A stretch of 64,000 nt of DNA from the NCBI RefSeq assembly GCF_900115715.1, contig NZ_FOXM01000001.1, positions 400,454 to 464,453 on the forward strand. Direction: 5' to 3'. The first letter of the stretch is position 1. Every line of letters begins with the position of its first letter. The translations under genes were made by a program, and so were the position numbers. The notes below the pieces were generated by a model. It was not told where the DNA came from. It saw nothing but the letters and a program-made list of their open reading frames with translations, and made no database searches. Positions 28,969 to 37,444 of the stretch are shown here, piece after piece. Origin of the DNA: Geopseudomonas sagittaria (GTDB taxonomy: Bacteria > Pseudomonadota > Gammaproteobacteria > Pseudomonadales > Pseudomonadaceae).

Positions 28969-29406
28969 ATGAGCGATTTCCTGCACGCCTTCGCCCGCCG
29001 TTTCGCCGCGCTGGACAAGGACAACCTCGCGCACCTCGGCGAGCTGTACAGCCTTGATGCGCTGTTCATCGATCCGCTGCACGAGATCCGCGGCCTGGCG
29101 GCGCTGCAGCGCTATTTCGCCGAGCTGTACGCCAACGTGCGCGACCTGCACTTCGAGTTCCACGGTTTCGACACCGTGCGCGAGGGCGGCAACGAGGGCG
29201 AAGGCTACCTGCGCTGGACCCTGAGCTACCGCCACCCGCGCCTGGCCGGCGGCCGGCTGATCCGCGTCGCCGGCTGCTCGCACCTGCTGTGGAACGACGG
29301 CAAGGTCTACCGCCACCACGACTATTTCGACGCCGGCGCGCTGCTCTACGAGCACCTGCCGGTATTCGGCCGGGTCATCGCCTGGCTGAAGAGGAGGCTG
29401 GCATGA
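28969..29406 (+). CDS. NTF2-like/SnoaL-like protein
   Basis: 145 residues. The pattern FARRFAALDKDNLAHLGELYSLDALFIDPLHEIRGLAALQRYFAELY followed by beta-strand segments and KVYRHHDYFDAGALLYEHLPVFG is a SnoaL-like nuclear-transport-factor-2 fold, a small cone that binds a hydrophobic ligand. Its exact role is unknown; homologues accompany the SDR, flavin oxidase, DUF1365 and Cfa genes in the same order in other Proteobacteria. A strong GGAGGAG precedes the start. The stop overlaps the SDR start as ATGA. Confidence 0.82.
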   Translation: MSDFLHAFARRFAALDKDNLAHLGELYSLDALFIDPLHEIRGLAALQRYFAELYANVRDLHFEFHGFDTVREGGNEGEGYLRWTLSYRHPRLAGGRLIRVAGCSHLLWNDGKVYRHHDYFDAGALLYEHLPVFGRVIAWLKRRLA

Positions 29407-30188
29407 ACACCCCCACCCACGACGGCAAACGCATCTGGCTGACCGGCGCCAGCAGCGGCATCGGCGCCGCCCTGGCCGAGCAGTTGCTGCAGCGCGGCCA
29501 GCGCCTGGCGCTCAGCGCGCGGCGCCGCGAGCCGCTCGACGCCCTCGCTACGCGCTGGCCCGGGCAGGTGCTGGTGCTGCCGGGCGATCTCACCGATCCC
29601 GTGGCGGTCGGCGCCATCGCCGCGCAGATCGACCAGGCCTGGGGAGCGCTGGACATGGCCATTCTCAACGCCGGCACCTGCGAGTACCTCGACGTGCGCG
29701 CCTTCGAGGCGGCGATGGTCGAGCGGGTGGTGAACAGCAACCTGCTGGCCGCCGCCCACTGCATCGAGGCCGCCCTGCCGCTGCTGCGCCGCGGTCACCA
29801 GCCGCTGCTGGCCGGGGTGGCCAGCGCGGTGACCTTCCTGCCGCTGCCGCGCGCCGAGGCCTACGGCGCCTCCAAGGCGGCGCTGCGCTACCTGCTGCAG
29901 TCGCTGCGCATCGACCTGGCCGCCGAGGGCATCGCCGTCACCCTGATCAGCCCCGGTTTCGTCGACACCCCGCTGACTCGGCGCAACGACTTCGCCATGC
30001 CGATGCGCTGGCCCGCCGAAAAGGCCGCCCGGCATATCGCCGCGCGGCTGGAACAACGCCCGCTGGAAATCGCCTTCCCCACGCCGTTCATCGCCCTGTT
30101 GCTGCTGCTCGCCCACCTGCCCGGGCGCCTGCAACTGGCCCTGACGCGGCGCATGAGCCGCACTTCGCCCAAGGATGCCACCCGATGA
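29403..30188 (+). CDS. Short-chain dehydrogenase/reductase
   Basis: 261 residues from ATG 29403. The cofactor motif TGASSGIGAALAEQL is present, with LNAG in MAILNAGTCEYLD. The catalytic Ser is in VASAVTFLPLP and the Tyr-Lys pair in AEAYGASKAALRYLLQSLR. The C-terminus has a hydrophobic helix (IALLLLLAHLPG), suggesting membrane association, so the substrate could be a lipid or lipophilic compound. Starts and ends with 4-nt ATGA overlaps, so it is translationally coupled to both neighbours. The substrate is unknown. Confidence 0.88.
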   Translation: MNTPTHDGKRIWLTGASSGIGAALAEQLLQRGQRLALSARRREPLDALATRWPGQVLVLPGDLTDPVAVGAIAAQIDQAWGALDMAILNAGTCEYLDVRAFEAAMVERVVNSNLLAAAHCIEAALPLLRRGHQPLLAGVASAVTFLPLPRAEAYGASKAALRYLLQSLRIDLAAEGIAVTLISPGFVDTPLTRRNDFAMPMRWPAEKAARHIAARLEQRPLEIAFPTPFIALLLLLAHLPGRLQLALTRRMSRTSPKDATR

Positions 30189-31432
30189 AAATCGCCATTG
30201 TCGGCACCGGCATCGCCGGCCTGACCACCGCCCACCTGCTCGCCCGCCAGCACCAGCTGAGCGTGTTCGAGGCCGGCGACTGGATCGGCGGGCACACCCA
30301 TACCGTGGACGTGACGGTGGACGGCCGCAAGCACGCGGTGGATACCGGCTTCATCGTGTTCAACGATTGGACCTATCCCAACTTCATCCGCCTGCTCGAC
30401 CGGCTGGGGGTCGCCTCGCAGCCGACCGAGATGAGCTTCTCGGTGCACGAACCGAGCAGCGGCCTGGAGTACAACGGCAACACCCTCAACAGCCTGTTCG
30501 CCCAGCGCAGCAACCTGCTGTCGCCGCGCTTCTGGGGCATGCTGCGCGACATCCTGCGCTTCAACCGCGAGGCGCTGGCGGATCTCGGCAGCGGCCGCCT
30601 GCCGGCCGACATCACCCTCGGCCGTTACCTGGCCGAGCGCGGCTATGGCCAGCGCTTCATCGACCACTACATCGTGCCGATGGGCGCGGCGATCTGGTCG
30701 ATGTCGCTGGCCGGCATGCTGGAGTTCCCGCTGGAGTTCTTCGTGCGCTTCTTCAAGAACCACGGCCTGCTGTCGGTGAACGACCGGCCGCAGTGGCGGG
30801 TGATTCAGGGCGGCTCGCGCAGCTACATCGAGCCGCTGATCGCGGGCTTTGCTGACGCCATCCGCCTCAACTGCCCGGTGCTGATGGTCGAGCGCGACGC
30901 CGACGGGGTGACGGTGCACAGCGCCGCCGGCCGCGAGCGCTTCGACCGGATCGTCTTCGCCTGCCACAGCGACCAGGCGCTGGCGCTGCTCGCCGCGCCG
31001 AGCGCGGCGGAGCGCGAGATCCTCGGCGCCCTGCCCTACGCCGACAATGACGTGCTGCTGCACACCGACATCCGCCTGCTGCCGCGTCGTCCGCTTGCCT
31101 GGGCGAGCTGGAACTACCGCCTCGGCGGCGACCCGCGCCAGCCGGCGGCGCTGACCTACAACATGAACATCCTCCAGGGCATCCGGGCGCCACAGACCTT
31201 GTGCGTCAGCCTCAACCAGAACGCGGCCATCGACCCGCAGCGGGTGCTCGGCCGCTTCAACTACGCCCACCCGCAGTACAGCCTGGCCGGCATGGCCGCC
31301 CAGGCGCGCTGGCGCGAACTGCACGGCGCCCAGCACAGCTACTACTGCGGCGCCTACTGGGCCAACGGCTTCCACGAGGACGGCGTGGTCAGCGCCCTGC
31401 GCGTCGCCGAAGCCTTCGGGGAACGACTGTGA
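30185..31432 (+). CDS. FAD-dependent flavin amine oxidase-like dehydrogenase
   Basis: 415 residues. GxGxxG start MKIAIVGTGIAGLTTAHLLARQHQLSVFEAG, then GGHTHTVDVTVDG, the typical flavin-containing amine oxidase superfamily second motif. The C-terminal segment YYCGAYWANGFHEDGVVSALRVAE completes the FAD site. In Rhodobacter and others a similar gene lies with cfa-like and DUF1365 genes in singlet-oxygen-induced clusters linked to modified (methylated or furan) fatty acids. That role is inference here. It overlaps the next gene as GTGA. Confidence 0.85.
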   Translation: MKIAIVGTGIAGLTTAHLLARQHQLSVFEAGDWIGGHTHTVDVTVDGRKHAVDTGFIVFNDWTYPNFIRLLDRLGVASQPTEMSFSVHEPSSGLEYNGNTLNSLFAQRSNLLSPRFWGMLRDILRFNREALADLGSGRLPADITLGRYLAERGYGQRFIDHYIVPMGAAIWSMSLAGMLEFPLEFFVRFFKNHGLLSVNDRPQWRVIQGGSRSYIEPLIAGFADAIRLNCPVLMVERDADGVTVHSAAGRERFDRIVFACHSDQALALLAAPSAAEREILGALPYADNDVLLHTDIRLLPRRPLAWASWNYRLGGDPRQPAALTYNMNILQGIRAPQTLCVSLNQNAAIDPQRVLGRFNYAHPQYSLAGMAAQARWRELHGAQHSYYCGAYWANGFHEDGVVSALRVAEAFGERL

Positions 31433-32226
31433 ACAGCGCGCTGTACAGCGGCTGGGTGCGCCATCGCCGCGTGCGGCCGCGGGCGCATGCGTTCCGCTAC
31501 CGCATCGGCCTGCTGTACCTCGACCTCAGCGAGCAGGACGCGCTGTTCGGTCTGTCGCCGCTGGTCGGGCCTGGCCGCTTCGCGCCGCTGTCGTTTCGCC
31601 AGGGCGACTACCTGCCGCAGCTCACCGGCCAGGGCATGGCGCTGAGCGATGCGGTGCGCCAGTGCGTCGGCCAGGCGCTGGGCCAGGCGCCGCAGGGGCG
31701 CATCTGCCTGCTCACCCAGCCGCGCTGCTGGGGGCTGACCTTCAACCCGGTGAGTTTCTTCTACTGCTTCGACGAAGGCGGCCAGCTGGCGGCGATCCTC
31801 TGCGAGGTCAGCAACACGCCCTGGCGCGAGCGCTACCACTACGTGCTGCCGGCCGCGGGCAGCGGCAGCCAGCACTTCGCCGTGGCCAAGGCCTTCCACG
31901 TCTCGCCGTTCCTGCCGCGCGAGCTGGAGTACCGCATGCATTTCAGCGCGCCGGGGCGGCGCCTCGGCGTGCACATGGAGGACCACGACGCCGAGGGCCG
32001 CCTGTTCGACGCCACCCTCAGCCTCGAACGCAGCCCGCTGGATCGCGCCGGCCTGCATCGCCACCTGCGCGCCTTCCCGTGGATGAGCGCGAAAACCGTG
32101 CTCGGCATCTACTGGCAGGCCCTGCGCCTGGCGCTCAAGCGCGTGCCGCTGTTCTCCCACCAGCCGGCGGACGGCGACTGCCGCGTCGCCACCCGGATCC
32201 AGGAGCAAGCCCATGAAGACCTCTAG
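31429..32226 (+). CDS. DUF1365 family protein
   Basis: 265 residues from GTG 31429, which overlaps the preceding TGA as GTGA and gives VNSALYSGWVRHRRVRPRAHAFRYRIGLLYLDL, the family start. GFNPVSFFYCFDEGG-like LTFNPVSFFYCFDEGGQ and FHVSPFLPRELEYRMHFSAPG are conserved DUF1365 motifs. Function is unknown, but it nearly always lies between a flavin oxidase and a Cfa-like methyltransferase, suggesting a role in membrane lipid modification. It overlaps cfa by 14 nt. Confidence 0.87.
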   Translation: MNSALYSGWVRHRRVRPRAHAFRYRIGLLYLDLSEQDALFGLSPLVGPGRFAPLSFRQGDYLPQLTGQGMALSDAVRQCVGQALGQAPQGRICLLTQPRCWGLTFNPVSFFYCFDEGGQLAAILCEVSNTPWRERYHYVLPAAGSGSQHFAVAKAFHVSPFLPRELEYRMHFSAPGRRLGVHMEDHDAEGRLFDATLSLERSPLDRAGLHRHLRAFPWMSAKTVLGIYWQALRLALKRVPLFSHQPADGDCRVATRIQEQAHEDL

Positions 32227-33487
32227 CCTGACCGCCTCCCGCGCCCGCCTGGCCGACGGCCTCGCCGCCGGCCTGCTGCGCCGCGCCGTGCTGCGCCAGC
32301 TCGGCCAGCTGCGCCGTGGCCGCCTGCTGCTGGTCGAGGGCGACGAGCGGCACAGCTTCGGCGACCCGCACGCCGCGCTGCACGGCGAGATCCACATCCA
32401 CGACAGCGCCGCCTGGGGCCTGGTCGCCGGCAACGGTTCGATCGGCGCCGGCGAGGCCTACATCCACGGCTACTGGAGCAGCCCGGAGCTGACCGCGGTG
32501 ATCCGCGTGCTGGTCGCCAACCTCGCGGTGCTCGACGCCCTCGAGGGTGGCCTGGCCGCCCTCGGCCGCCCCGTGCTGCGCGCCCTGCACTGGTTGAACC
32601 GCAACTCGCGGGCCGGCGCGCAGAAGAACATCGCCGCCCACTACGATCTCGGCAACGAGCTGTTCGAGGCCTTCCTCGACCGCACCATGATGTACTCGGC
32701 GGCGATGTTCCTCTCCCCCGCCGACAGCCTCGAGCAGGCGCAGCTCAACAAGCTGGAGCGCATCTGCCAGAAGCTCGACCTCCAGCCCAGCGACCACCTG
32801 CTGGAGATCGGCACCGGCTGGGGCAGCATGGCGCTGTACGCGGCCAGCCACTACGGCTGCCGGGTGACCACCACCACCCTGTCGCGCGAGCAGCACGCCT
32901 ACACCGCGCGGCGCATCGCCGAGATGGGCCTGGAAGGTCGCGTCACCCTGCTGCTCAAGGACTACCGCGAGCTCGACGGCCAGTTCGACAAGCTGGTGTC
33001 GATCGAGATGATCGAGGCGGTCGGCCACCGCTACCTGCCCGAGTACTTCCGCCAGTGCGCGCAGCTGCTCAAGGCGGACGGGCTGATGCTGCTGCAGGCG
33101 ATCACCATCCGCGACCAGCGCTACCGCCAGGCGTGCAACAGCGTCGACTTCATCCAGCGCTACATCTTCCCCGGCGGCGCGCTGCCGTCGATCGAGGCGA
33201 TGCTGACCAGCGTCAGCCGCGACACCGACATGAACCTGCTGCACCTCGAGGACTTCGGCGCCCACTACGCACGCACCCTGCGCCACTGGCACGACAACCT
33301 GCGCCAGGTGCGCGGCCACCTCGAGCAGCTCGGCTACGACGAGCACTTCTACCGGCTGTGGGAGTTCTACCTGTGCTACTGCGAGGGCGGCTTTCTCGAG
33401 CGCAGCATCGGCACGGTGCAGATGCTGCTGGCCAGACCCGAGGCGCGGCCGGCGCCGCTGCTGGGCCAGCTGGAGCGCAGCGGCTGA
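32213..33487 (+). CDS. Cyclopropane-fatty-acid synthase-like methyltransferase
   Basis: 424 residues. The N-terminal lipid-binding part (IHDSAAWGLVAGNGSIGAGEAYIHGYW) leads into the SAM-binding core: AHYDLGNELFEAFLDRTMMYSAAMF, then LEIGTGWGSMALYA (about 197-210) and TTTLSREQHAYTARR, and VSIEMIEAVGHRYLPEYF. It transfers a methylene or methyl group from SAM to unsaturated acyl chains of phospholipids. In its genomic context (after DUF1365 and a flavin oxidase) it is probably the specialised methyltransferase of a photo-oxidative-stress lipid pathway rather than the stationary-phase Cfa. Last gene of the tight overlap series. Confidence 0.9.
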   Translation: MKTSSLTASRARLADGLAAGLLRRAVLRQLGQLRRGRLLLVEGDERHSFGDPHAALHGEIHIHDSAAWGLVAGNGSIGAGEAYIHGYWSSPELTAVIRVLVANLAVLDALEGGLAALGRPVLRALHWLNRNSRAGAQKNIAAHYDLGNELFEAFLDRTMMYSAAMFLSPADSLEQAQLNKLERICQKLDLQPSDHLLEIGTGWGSMALYAASHYGCRVTTTTLSREQHAYTARRIAEMGLEGRVTLLLKDYRELDGQFDKLVSIEMIEAVGHRYLPEYFRQCAQLLKADGLMLLQAITIRDQRYRQACNSVDFIQRYIFPGGALPSIEAMLTSVSRDTDMNLLHLEDFGAHYARTLRHWHDNLRQVRGHLEQLGYDEHFYRLWEFYLCYCEGGFLERSIGTVQMLLARPEARPAPLLGQLERSG

Positions 33488-33513
33488 GGCACCAGTCGTG
33501 CAGGCTGCGCTGT

Positions 33514-33549
33514 GCAGGGTGGGTCAGCCGCGCAGCGGCGTGCCCCACC
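33514..33549 (+). repeat. Degenerate half copy of the GTAGGGTGG mini-element
   Basis: GCAGGGTGGGTCAGCCGCG-like left arm, then CAGCGGCGTGCCCCACC, parallels the left hairpin of the element at 6397-6436 with a few changes. No matching right half is seen. It lies in the 156-bp gap between the Cfa-like gene and the DUF2878 gene. Confidence 0.65.
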
Positions 33550-33643
33550 AAGGATGCCGCAGGCATCCCCTTGCCGCCCTGCGCGGCTGGCCCCGACCAG
33601 CCGAGGCAGCGACAATGCCGCCCCCATTCGCAAGGTCGTGACC

Positions 33644-34165
33644 ATGAACCGCAAACTGCTGCTCAACGCCCTGCTGTTCCAGGCCGGCTGGTTCGCCTGT
33701 GTGTTCTCCACCCAGCAGCCGTTGCTGCTCGGCGTGCCGGTCATCGTGCTGCTGGCGCATTTCCTGTGGGTCGCCGATTGGCGCTCGGAAGGCCGCCTGG
33801 TGGCCAGCGTGCTGCTCGCCGGCAGCGCTCTGGACAGTCTGCTGCTGCAGTTCGGCGTGTTCGACTTCGGCGACGACCCGGCGCGGCGGCTGGTGCCGCT
33901 GTGGCTGGCGCTGCTCTGGGCCCTGTTCGCCACCACGCTGAACCACTGCCTGGCCTGGACCGCGCGGCCCTGGTGGCTGGGCAGCCTGCTCGGCGCCGTG
34001 GCCGGGCCGCTGTCCTACTGGGCAGGCGCCAGCATCGCCGGGGTCGGGTTGCCGCTGGGCAGCGCGCCGACCCTGCTGCTGCTCGCCGGCCTGTGGGCGC
34101 TGCTGATGCCGGTGCTGCACGGCTTTGCCGCGCTGTACCGCGAGCAGGCGCGGCTGCGCGGCTGA
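33644..34165 (+). CDS. DUF2878 membrane protein
   Basis: 173 residues from ATG 33644 (MNRKLLLNALLFQAGWFACVF). About five hydrophobic helices, with VIVLLAHFLWVADWRSEG and LNHCLAWTARPWWLGSLLGAVAGPLSYWAG as recognisable DUF2878 motifs. It is an inner-membrane protein of unknown function that usually follows the Cfa-like methyltransferase gene in this cluster. It is separated from it here by 156 bp carrying a repeat fragment, so it may have its own ribosome loading but probably shares the transcript. Confidence 0.83.
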   Translation: MNRKLLLNALLFQAGWFACVFSTQQPLLLGVPVIVLLAHFLWVADWRSEGRLVASVLLAGSALDSLLLQFGVFDFGDDPARRLVPLWLALLWALFATTLNHCLAWTARPWWLGSLLGAVAGPLSYWAGASIAGVGLPLGSAPTLLLLAGLWALLMPVLHGFAALYREQARLRG

Positions 34166-34184
34166 AGCACTCAGACCTCGGGGT

Positions 34185-34243
34185 GGTGCTTTGCCTGTTT
34201 GGCGGACCTGCGGCCCGCATCGCCCCGGGGTCGGGCCTCCTAC
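34185..34243. repeat. REP-like repeat, copy C
   Basis: The core 34207-34243 (CCTGCGGCCCGCATCGCC...CTCCTAC) is nearly identical to copy B at 21991-22027. A more degenerate TTCGCCCCGAGGTCGGGCCT version lies at about 19862-19882. It lies between the convergent ends of the DUF2878 gene and pagL. Confidence 0.75.
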
Positions 34244-34255
34244 CGATACAGCGCC

Positions 34256-34771
34256 TCAGAACGAGGTGCGGTAGTGCAGGGTGTAGGTCTCGGCGCCGTC
34301 GTTGGGCTTCTTGATTCCGGCGTTGGAGTAGTGGATGGCGCGCACGCCGATCTCCTGGCCGGCGAAGCGCAGGCCGAAGCCGATGCGGTCCTCGAACTGG
34401 AAGGAGGTGCTCAGGTCGTGGCTTTCGTGCTCGGTGCTGTCGAAGAAGGCCGCGCCGATGCCGGCCTCGACGTAGGGGCGCACGCTATCGCCGGCGAACT
34501 CGTAGACGAACACCGGGGCGAACGACAGGCTGTGGTTGCTGGCCGACTCGTCGCCGGACCAGTAGGTGTAGCCGGCGTCCCAGTAACCGGTCAGGCGGCC
34601 GGTGGAGCTCTGCCACCAGCTGCGCTCAAAGTCGCGCTGCAGGCCCAGGCGCACCACCTCGGTGGACTCGCGGGTCACCCCGCCGGCCAGGGTCACGTCC
34701 CAGGCACTGGCCGGCGCACTCGCGCCCAGGGCCAGGGCCACGACGGCACCGATGCTCAGCAATCGCTTCAT
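34256..34771 (-). CDS. pagL: PagL-type lipid A 3-O-deacylase
   Basis: 171 residues from ATG 34769-34771, preceded by AAGGAAG. Signal peptide MKRLLSIGAVVALALGASAPASA, then an eight-strand beta-barrel pattern (WDVTLAGGVTRES, GRLTGYWDAGYTYW, RIGFGLRFAGQEIGVRAIHYSNAG) and terminal aromatic SF. The catalytic His-Ser pair (AIHYSNAG) and Glu (NDGAETYTLHY) of PagL are intact. It removes the 3-position acyl chain of lipid A in the outer membrane, altering endotoxin recognition. Its own promoter probably lies in the 34772-34902 gap. It belongs to the acyloxyacyl hydrolase family; activity is inferred. Confidence 0.9.
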   Translation of the reverse strand: MKRLLSIGAVVALALGASAPASAWDVTLAGGVTRESTEVVRLGLQRDFERSWWQSSTGRLTGYWDAGYTYWSGDESASNHSLSFAPVFVYEFAGDSVRPYVEAGIGAAFFDSTEHESHDLSTSFQFEDRIGFGLRFAGQEIGVRAIHYSNAGIKKPNDGAETYTLHYRTSF

Positions 34772-34902
34772 GGTCGGAACTTCCTTATTTTCGTTGTTGT
34801 GGAGGCGAATCCTCTGACCGCCGGTGCACCGCGCGCAGTGCCCGGCAGTGGCAATCTGCTTGCAGTATAGGAGCCGTTCGTCGGAACGAAAATGGCGCGG
34901 CG

Positions 34903-35697
34903 TCAGCGCTCCAGCGCGCCAACCGTCGCCGCCGCACCCCACAGCACCGGCAGCACGCGCGCCAGAGCGGCCGGCTCGCCGCTCGACCAGAAGCGCGCCG
35001 GCTGCGCCGGGCCGCTGGCCAGCAGGCCACGCTCGGCCAGCAGACGCTCGAGCTGGCGCGCCACTGCGGCGCCGGTGTCGATCAGCTCCACCCCGGCCGG
35101 CACCAGCTCGCGCAGCAGCGGCTTGAGGAAGGGGTAGTGGGTGCAGCCGAGAATCAGCGTGTCGCAGCCGGCCGCCAGCAGCGGCTGCACGTAGGAGGCG
35201 AGCAGCGCGCGGGTCTGCGCCGCCTGCAGGGCGCCCTGCTCGACGCATTCCACCAGCCCCGGGCAGGGTTGGGTGACCACCTGCAAGTCGTGGGCGAAGC
35301 GATCCAGCAGGGCGGCGAAGCGCGCACTCTTCAGGGTGCCGGTGGTGGCCAGCACGCCGACCACGCCGCTGCGGGTGGCCGCCGCGGCCGGCTTGACCGC
35401 CGGCTCCATGCCGACGATGGGCAGCCCGGGGTGGCGCTCGCGCAGCTCGGCCACCGCCGCCACGGTGGCGGTGTTGCAGGCCACCACCAGCGCCTTGGCG
35501 CCCGCGCCGAGGAGGAAGTCGGCGATCAGCCGGCAGCGCTCGCGGATGTATTCGGGACTCTTCTCGCCGTAGGGCACGTGGCCGCTGTCGGCGACGTAGA
35601 GCAGCGACTCGGCCGGCAGGCGCGCGCGGATCTCGCCGAGCACCGACAGACCGCCGACCCCGGAGTCGAACACCCCGATCGGCGCCTCACTCGACAT
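34903..35697 (-). CDS. murI: Glutamate racemase
   Basis: 264 residues. [23 protein letters not shown] has the first catalytic-region motif (DSGVGGLSV). The catalytic cysteines lie in [12 protein letters not shown] and [13 protein letters not shown]. It supplies D-glutamate for peptidoglycan in the cytosol. The start overlaps the 3' end of moeB by 11 nt, so it is the last gene of the hemA-prfA-prmC-moeB-murI direction. Confidence 0.95.
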   Translation of the reverse strand: MSSEAPIGVFDSGVGGLSVLGEIRARLPAESLLYVADSGHVPYGEKSPEYIRERCRLIADFLLGAGAKALVVACNTATVAAVAELRERHPGLPIVGMEPAVKPAAAATRSGVVGVLATTGTLKSARFAALLDRFAHDLQVVTQPCPGLVECVEQGALQAAQTRALLASYVQPLLAAGCDTLILGCTHYPFLKPLLRELVPAGVELIDTGAAVARQLERLLAERGLLASGPAQPARFWSSGEPAALARVLPVLWGAAATVGALER

Positions 35698-36445
35698 GGC
35701 GGCCCCCGCAGACGGCGCACTGCGGGTCGCGCTTGACGCGCAGCTCGCGGAAGCGGCTGGTCAGCGCATCGACCAGCAGCAGGCGGCCGACCAGCGGCTC
35801 GCCGAAGCCGGCCAGCAGCTTGAGGGTTTCCAGCGCCTGGAGGCTGCCGACCAGGCCGACCAGCGGGCCGACCACGCCGGCTTCGCTGCAGGTCAGCTCG
35901 TCCTCACTACCCGCGCCGTACAGGCAGTGGTAGCAGGGGCTGGCGGCGTTGCGCGGATCGAACACCGCCAGCTGGCCCTCCAGGCGGATCGCCGCGCCGG
36001 ACACCAGCGGCGTGCCGGCGGCGACGCAGGCGGCATTCACCGCGCTGCGGGTGGCGAAGTTGTCGCAGCAGTCGACTACCACGTCGACCGCCGCCACCGC
36101 CGCCGCCAGACTGTCGGCGTCCAGCGCCTGGCGCAGCGGTCTGAGCGCCACGTGCGGGTTAATGGCGGCGAGGCGGGCCATGGCCGAGTCGACCTTGGCC
36201 TGGCCGACGCTGGGCGTGTCGTGGATCACCTGGCGCTGCAGGTTGGTCAGGTCGACCGCGTCGAAGTCGGCCAGGTGCAGCTCGCCGACGCCGGCCGCCG
36301 CCAGGTACAGCGCCACCGGCGAGCCGAGGCCGCCGAGGCCGACGATCAGCACGCGGCCGTTCTTCAGCCGCAGCTGGCCGTCGATGTCGATCTGTTTCAG
36401 CAGGATCTGCCGGCTGTAGCGCAGCAGTTCGTCGTCACTCAACAT
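35687..36445 (-). CDS. moeB: MoeB/ThiF-family adenylyltransferase
   Basis: 252 residues from ATG 36443-36445 ([20 protein letters not shown]). The nucleotide-binding [19 protein letters not shown] is followed by [19 protein letters not shown], characteristic of E1-like enzymes that adenylate the C-terminus of MoaD/ThiS-type sulfur carriers in molybdopterin (or thiamine) synthesis. Two CxxC zinc-binding pairs are visible (PCYHC, QCAVC). Its start overlaps prmC by 11 nt. In this position it is called moeB in Pseudomonas. Confidence 0.9.
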   Translation of the reverse strand: MLSDDELLRYSRQILLKQIDIDGQLRLKNGRVLIVGLGGLGSPVALYLAAAGVGELHLADFDAVDLTNLQRQVIHDTPSVGQAKVDSAMARLAAINPHVALRPLRQALDADSLAAAVAAVDVVVDCCDNFATRSAVNAACVAAGTPLVSGAAIRLEGQLAVFDPRNAASPCYHCLYGAGSEDELTCSEAGVVGPLVGLVGSLQALETLKLLAGFGEPLVGRLLLVDALTSRFRELRVKRDPQCAVCGGRHVE

Positions 36446-37295
36446 GCGGTTCACCAAAAGAGGGCTCGCCATTCCAGCGGCCGAGGGTGATGCGCTGGTT
36501 GCCGCCCAGATCGCGGCGGCTTTCCACTTGCGTGAAGCCGCGGGCCGCGAACAGGGCGCGCACCGCTGCGCCCTGATCGTAGCCGTGCTCGAGCAGCAGC
36601 CAGCCGCCGGGCTCGAGATGCTCGGGGGCCGCGGCGACGATCTGGCGGATGTCGTCCAGCCCATCGGTGCCGGCGACCAGCGCGCTGGCCGGCTCGAAGC
36701 GCACGTCACCCTGGGCCAGATGCGGATCATCGGCGGCGATGTACGGCGGATTGCCGACGATCATCGCGAAGCGCTGCCCGGCCAGGGCGGCGAACCAGGC
36801 GCTCTCGACGAAGCGGGCATTGGCCAGCTTGAGGCGCGCGCGGTTGCGCTCGGCCAGCAGCACCGCCTCGAGCACGCGGTCGACGCCGAGCAGCTGCCAG
36901 ACCGGTCGTTCGCTGGCCAGGGCCAGGGCGATGGCGCCGGTGCCGGTGCCCAGATCGAGCACGCGGGCCGGGCCGCCGGGGCACAGCGTCAGCGCGGTTT
37001 CCACCAGCAGCTCGGTGTCCGGACGCGGGATCAGGGTGTGCGGCGCCACTTCCAGATCCAGGCTCCAGAAGCCCTGCTGGCCGAGCAGGTAGGCCACCGG
37101 CTCGCCGCCGCGGCGGCGCTCCAGCAGGGCGGCGAAACGCGCAGCGGTCGCGGCGTCCACCGCTTGTTCGGGCCAGGTGCGCAGGTAGCTGCGCGACTTG
37201 CCCAGGCAGAAGGCCAGCAGCAGCTCGGCGTCCCGCCTGGGGCTGGGCGAGTCGGGCAGCTCGGCGGCGTGCAACAGGGATTCGATGGTGGGCAT
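36435..37295 (-). CDS. prmC: PrmC, release-factor glutamine methyltransferase
   Basis: 286 residues from ATG 37293-37295 (MPTIESLLHAAELPDSPSPR). The SAM-binding RVLDLGTGTGAIALALA and the substrate-binding NPPY (IVGNPPYIAADD) are present. It N5-methylates the Gln of the GGQ motif in release factors RF1 and RF2. It lies directly downstream of prfA, its own substrate's gene, with a repeat element in the 150-bp gap. The upstream open extension to 37361 falls in that repeat and is ignored. Confidence 0.93.
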   Translation of the reverse strand: MPTIESLLHAAELPDSPSPRRDAELLLAFCLGKSRSYLRTWPEQAVDAATAARFAALLERRRGGEPVAYLLGQQGFWSLDLEVAPHTLIPRPDTELLVETALTLCPGGPARVLDLGTGTGAIALALASERPVWQLLGVDRVLEAVLLAERNRARLKLANARFVESAWFAALAGQRFAMIVGNPPYIAADDPHLAQGDVRFEPASALVAGTDGLDDIRQIVAAAPEHLEPGGWLLLEHGYDQGAAVRALFAARGFTQVESRRDLGGNQRITLGRWNGEPSFGEPHVE

Positions 37296-37330
37296 GGCAG
37301 CGGCGTTCTCCGGCGGAGGCGCGTTCGAAT

Positions 37331-37413
37331 GTAGGGTGGACAACCGCACAGCGTTGTCCACCAGAAGCGACGGTGACGGCGGTAGAAAAGCGCTGCGCGC
37401 GTTTCTACCCTAC
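37331..37413. repeat. 83-bp palindromic mini-element, GTAGGGTGGACAAC variant
   Basis: Ends GTAGGGT (37331-37337) and ACCCTAC (37407-37413). Inside are TGGACAAC / GTTGTCCA (stem from 37338) and GTAGAAA / TTTCTAC. Same architecture as the 6397-6524 element but with a different internal sequence. It lies between prfA and prmC and its right end is 31 bp from the prfA stop, so it may affect prfA-prmC read-through. Confidence 0.8.
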
Positions 37414-37444
37414 GGCCTGGCGATCAAGCCACCGGCGCGCAGCA

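Noticed and set aside
26457..29069. 870-codon open frame antisense to the LitR-like and photolyase genes
   Set aside because: Shadow frame in high G+C DNA; Gln/Ala/Arg/Val-rich with no recognisable motif, while both plus-strand genes are clear family members.
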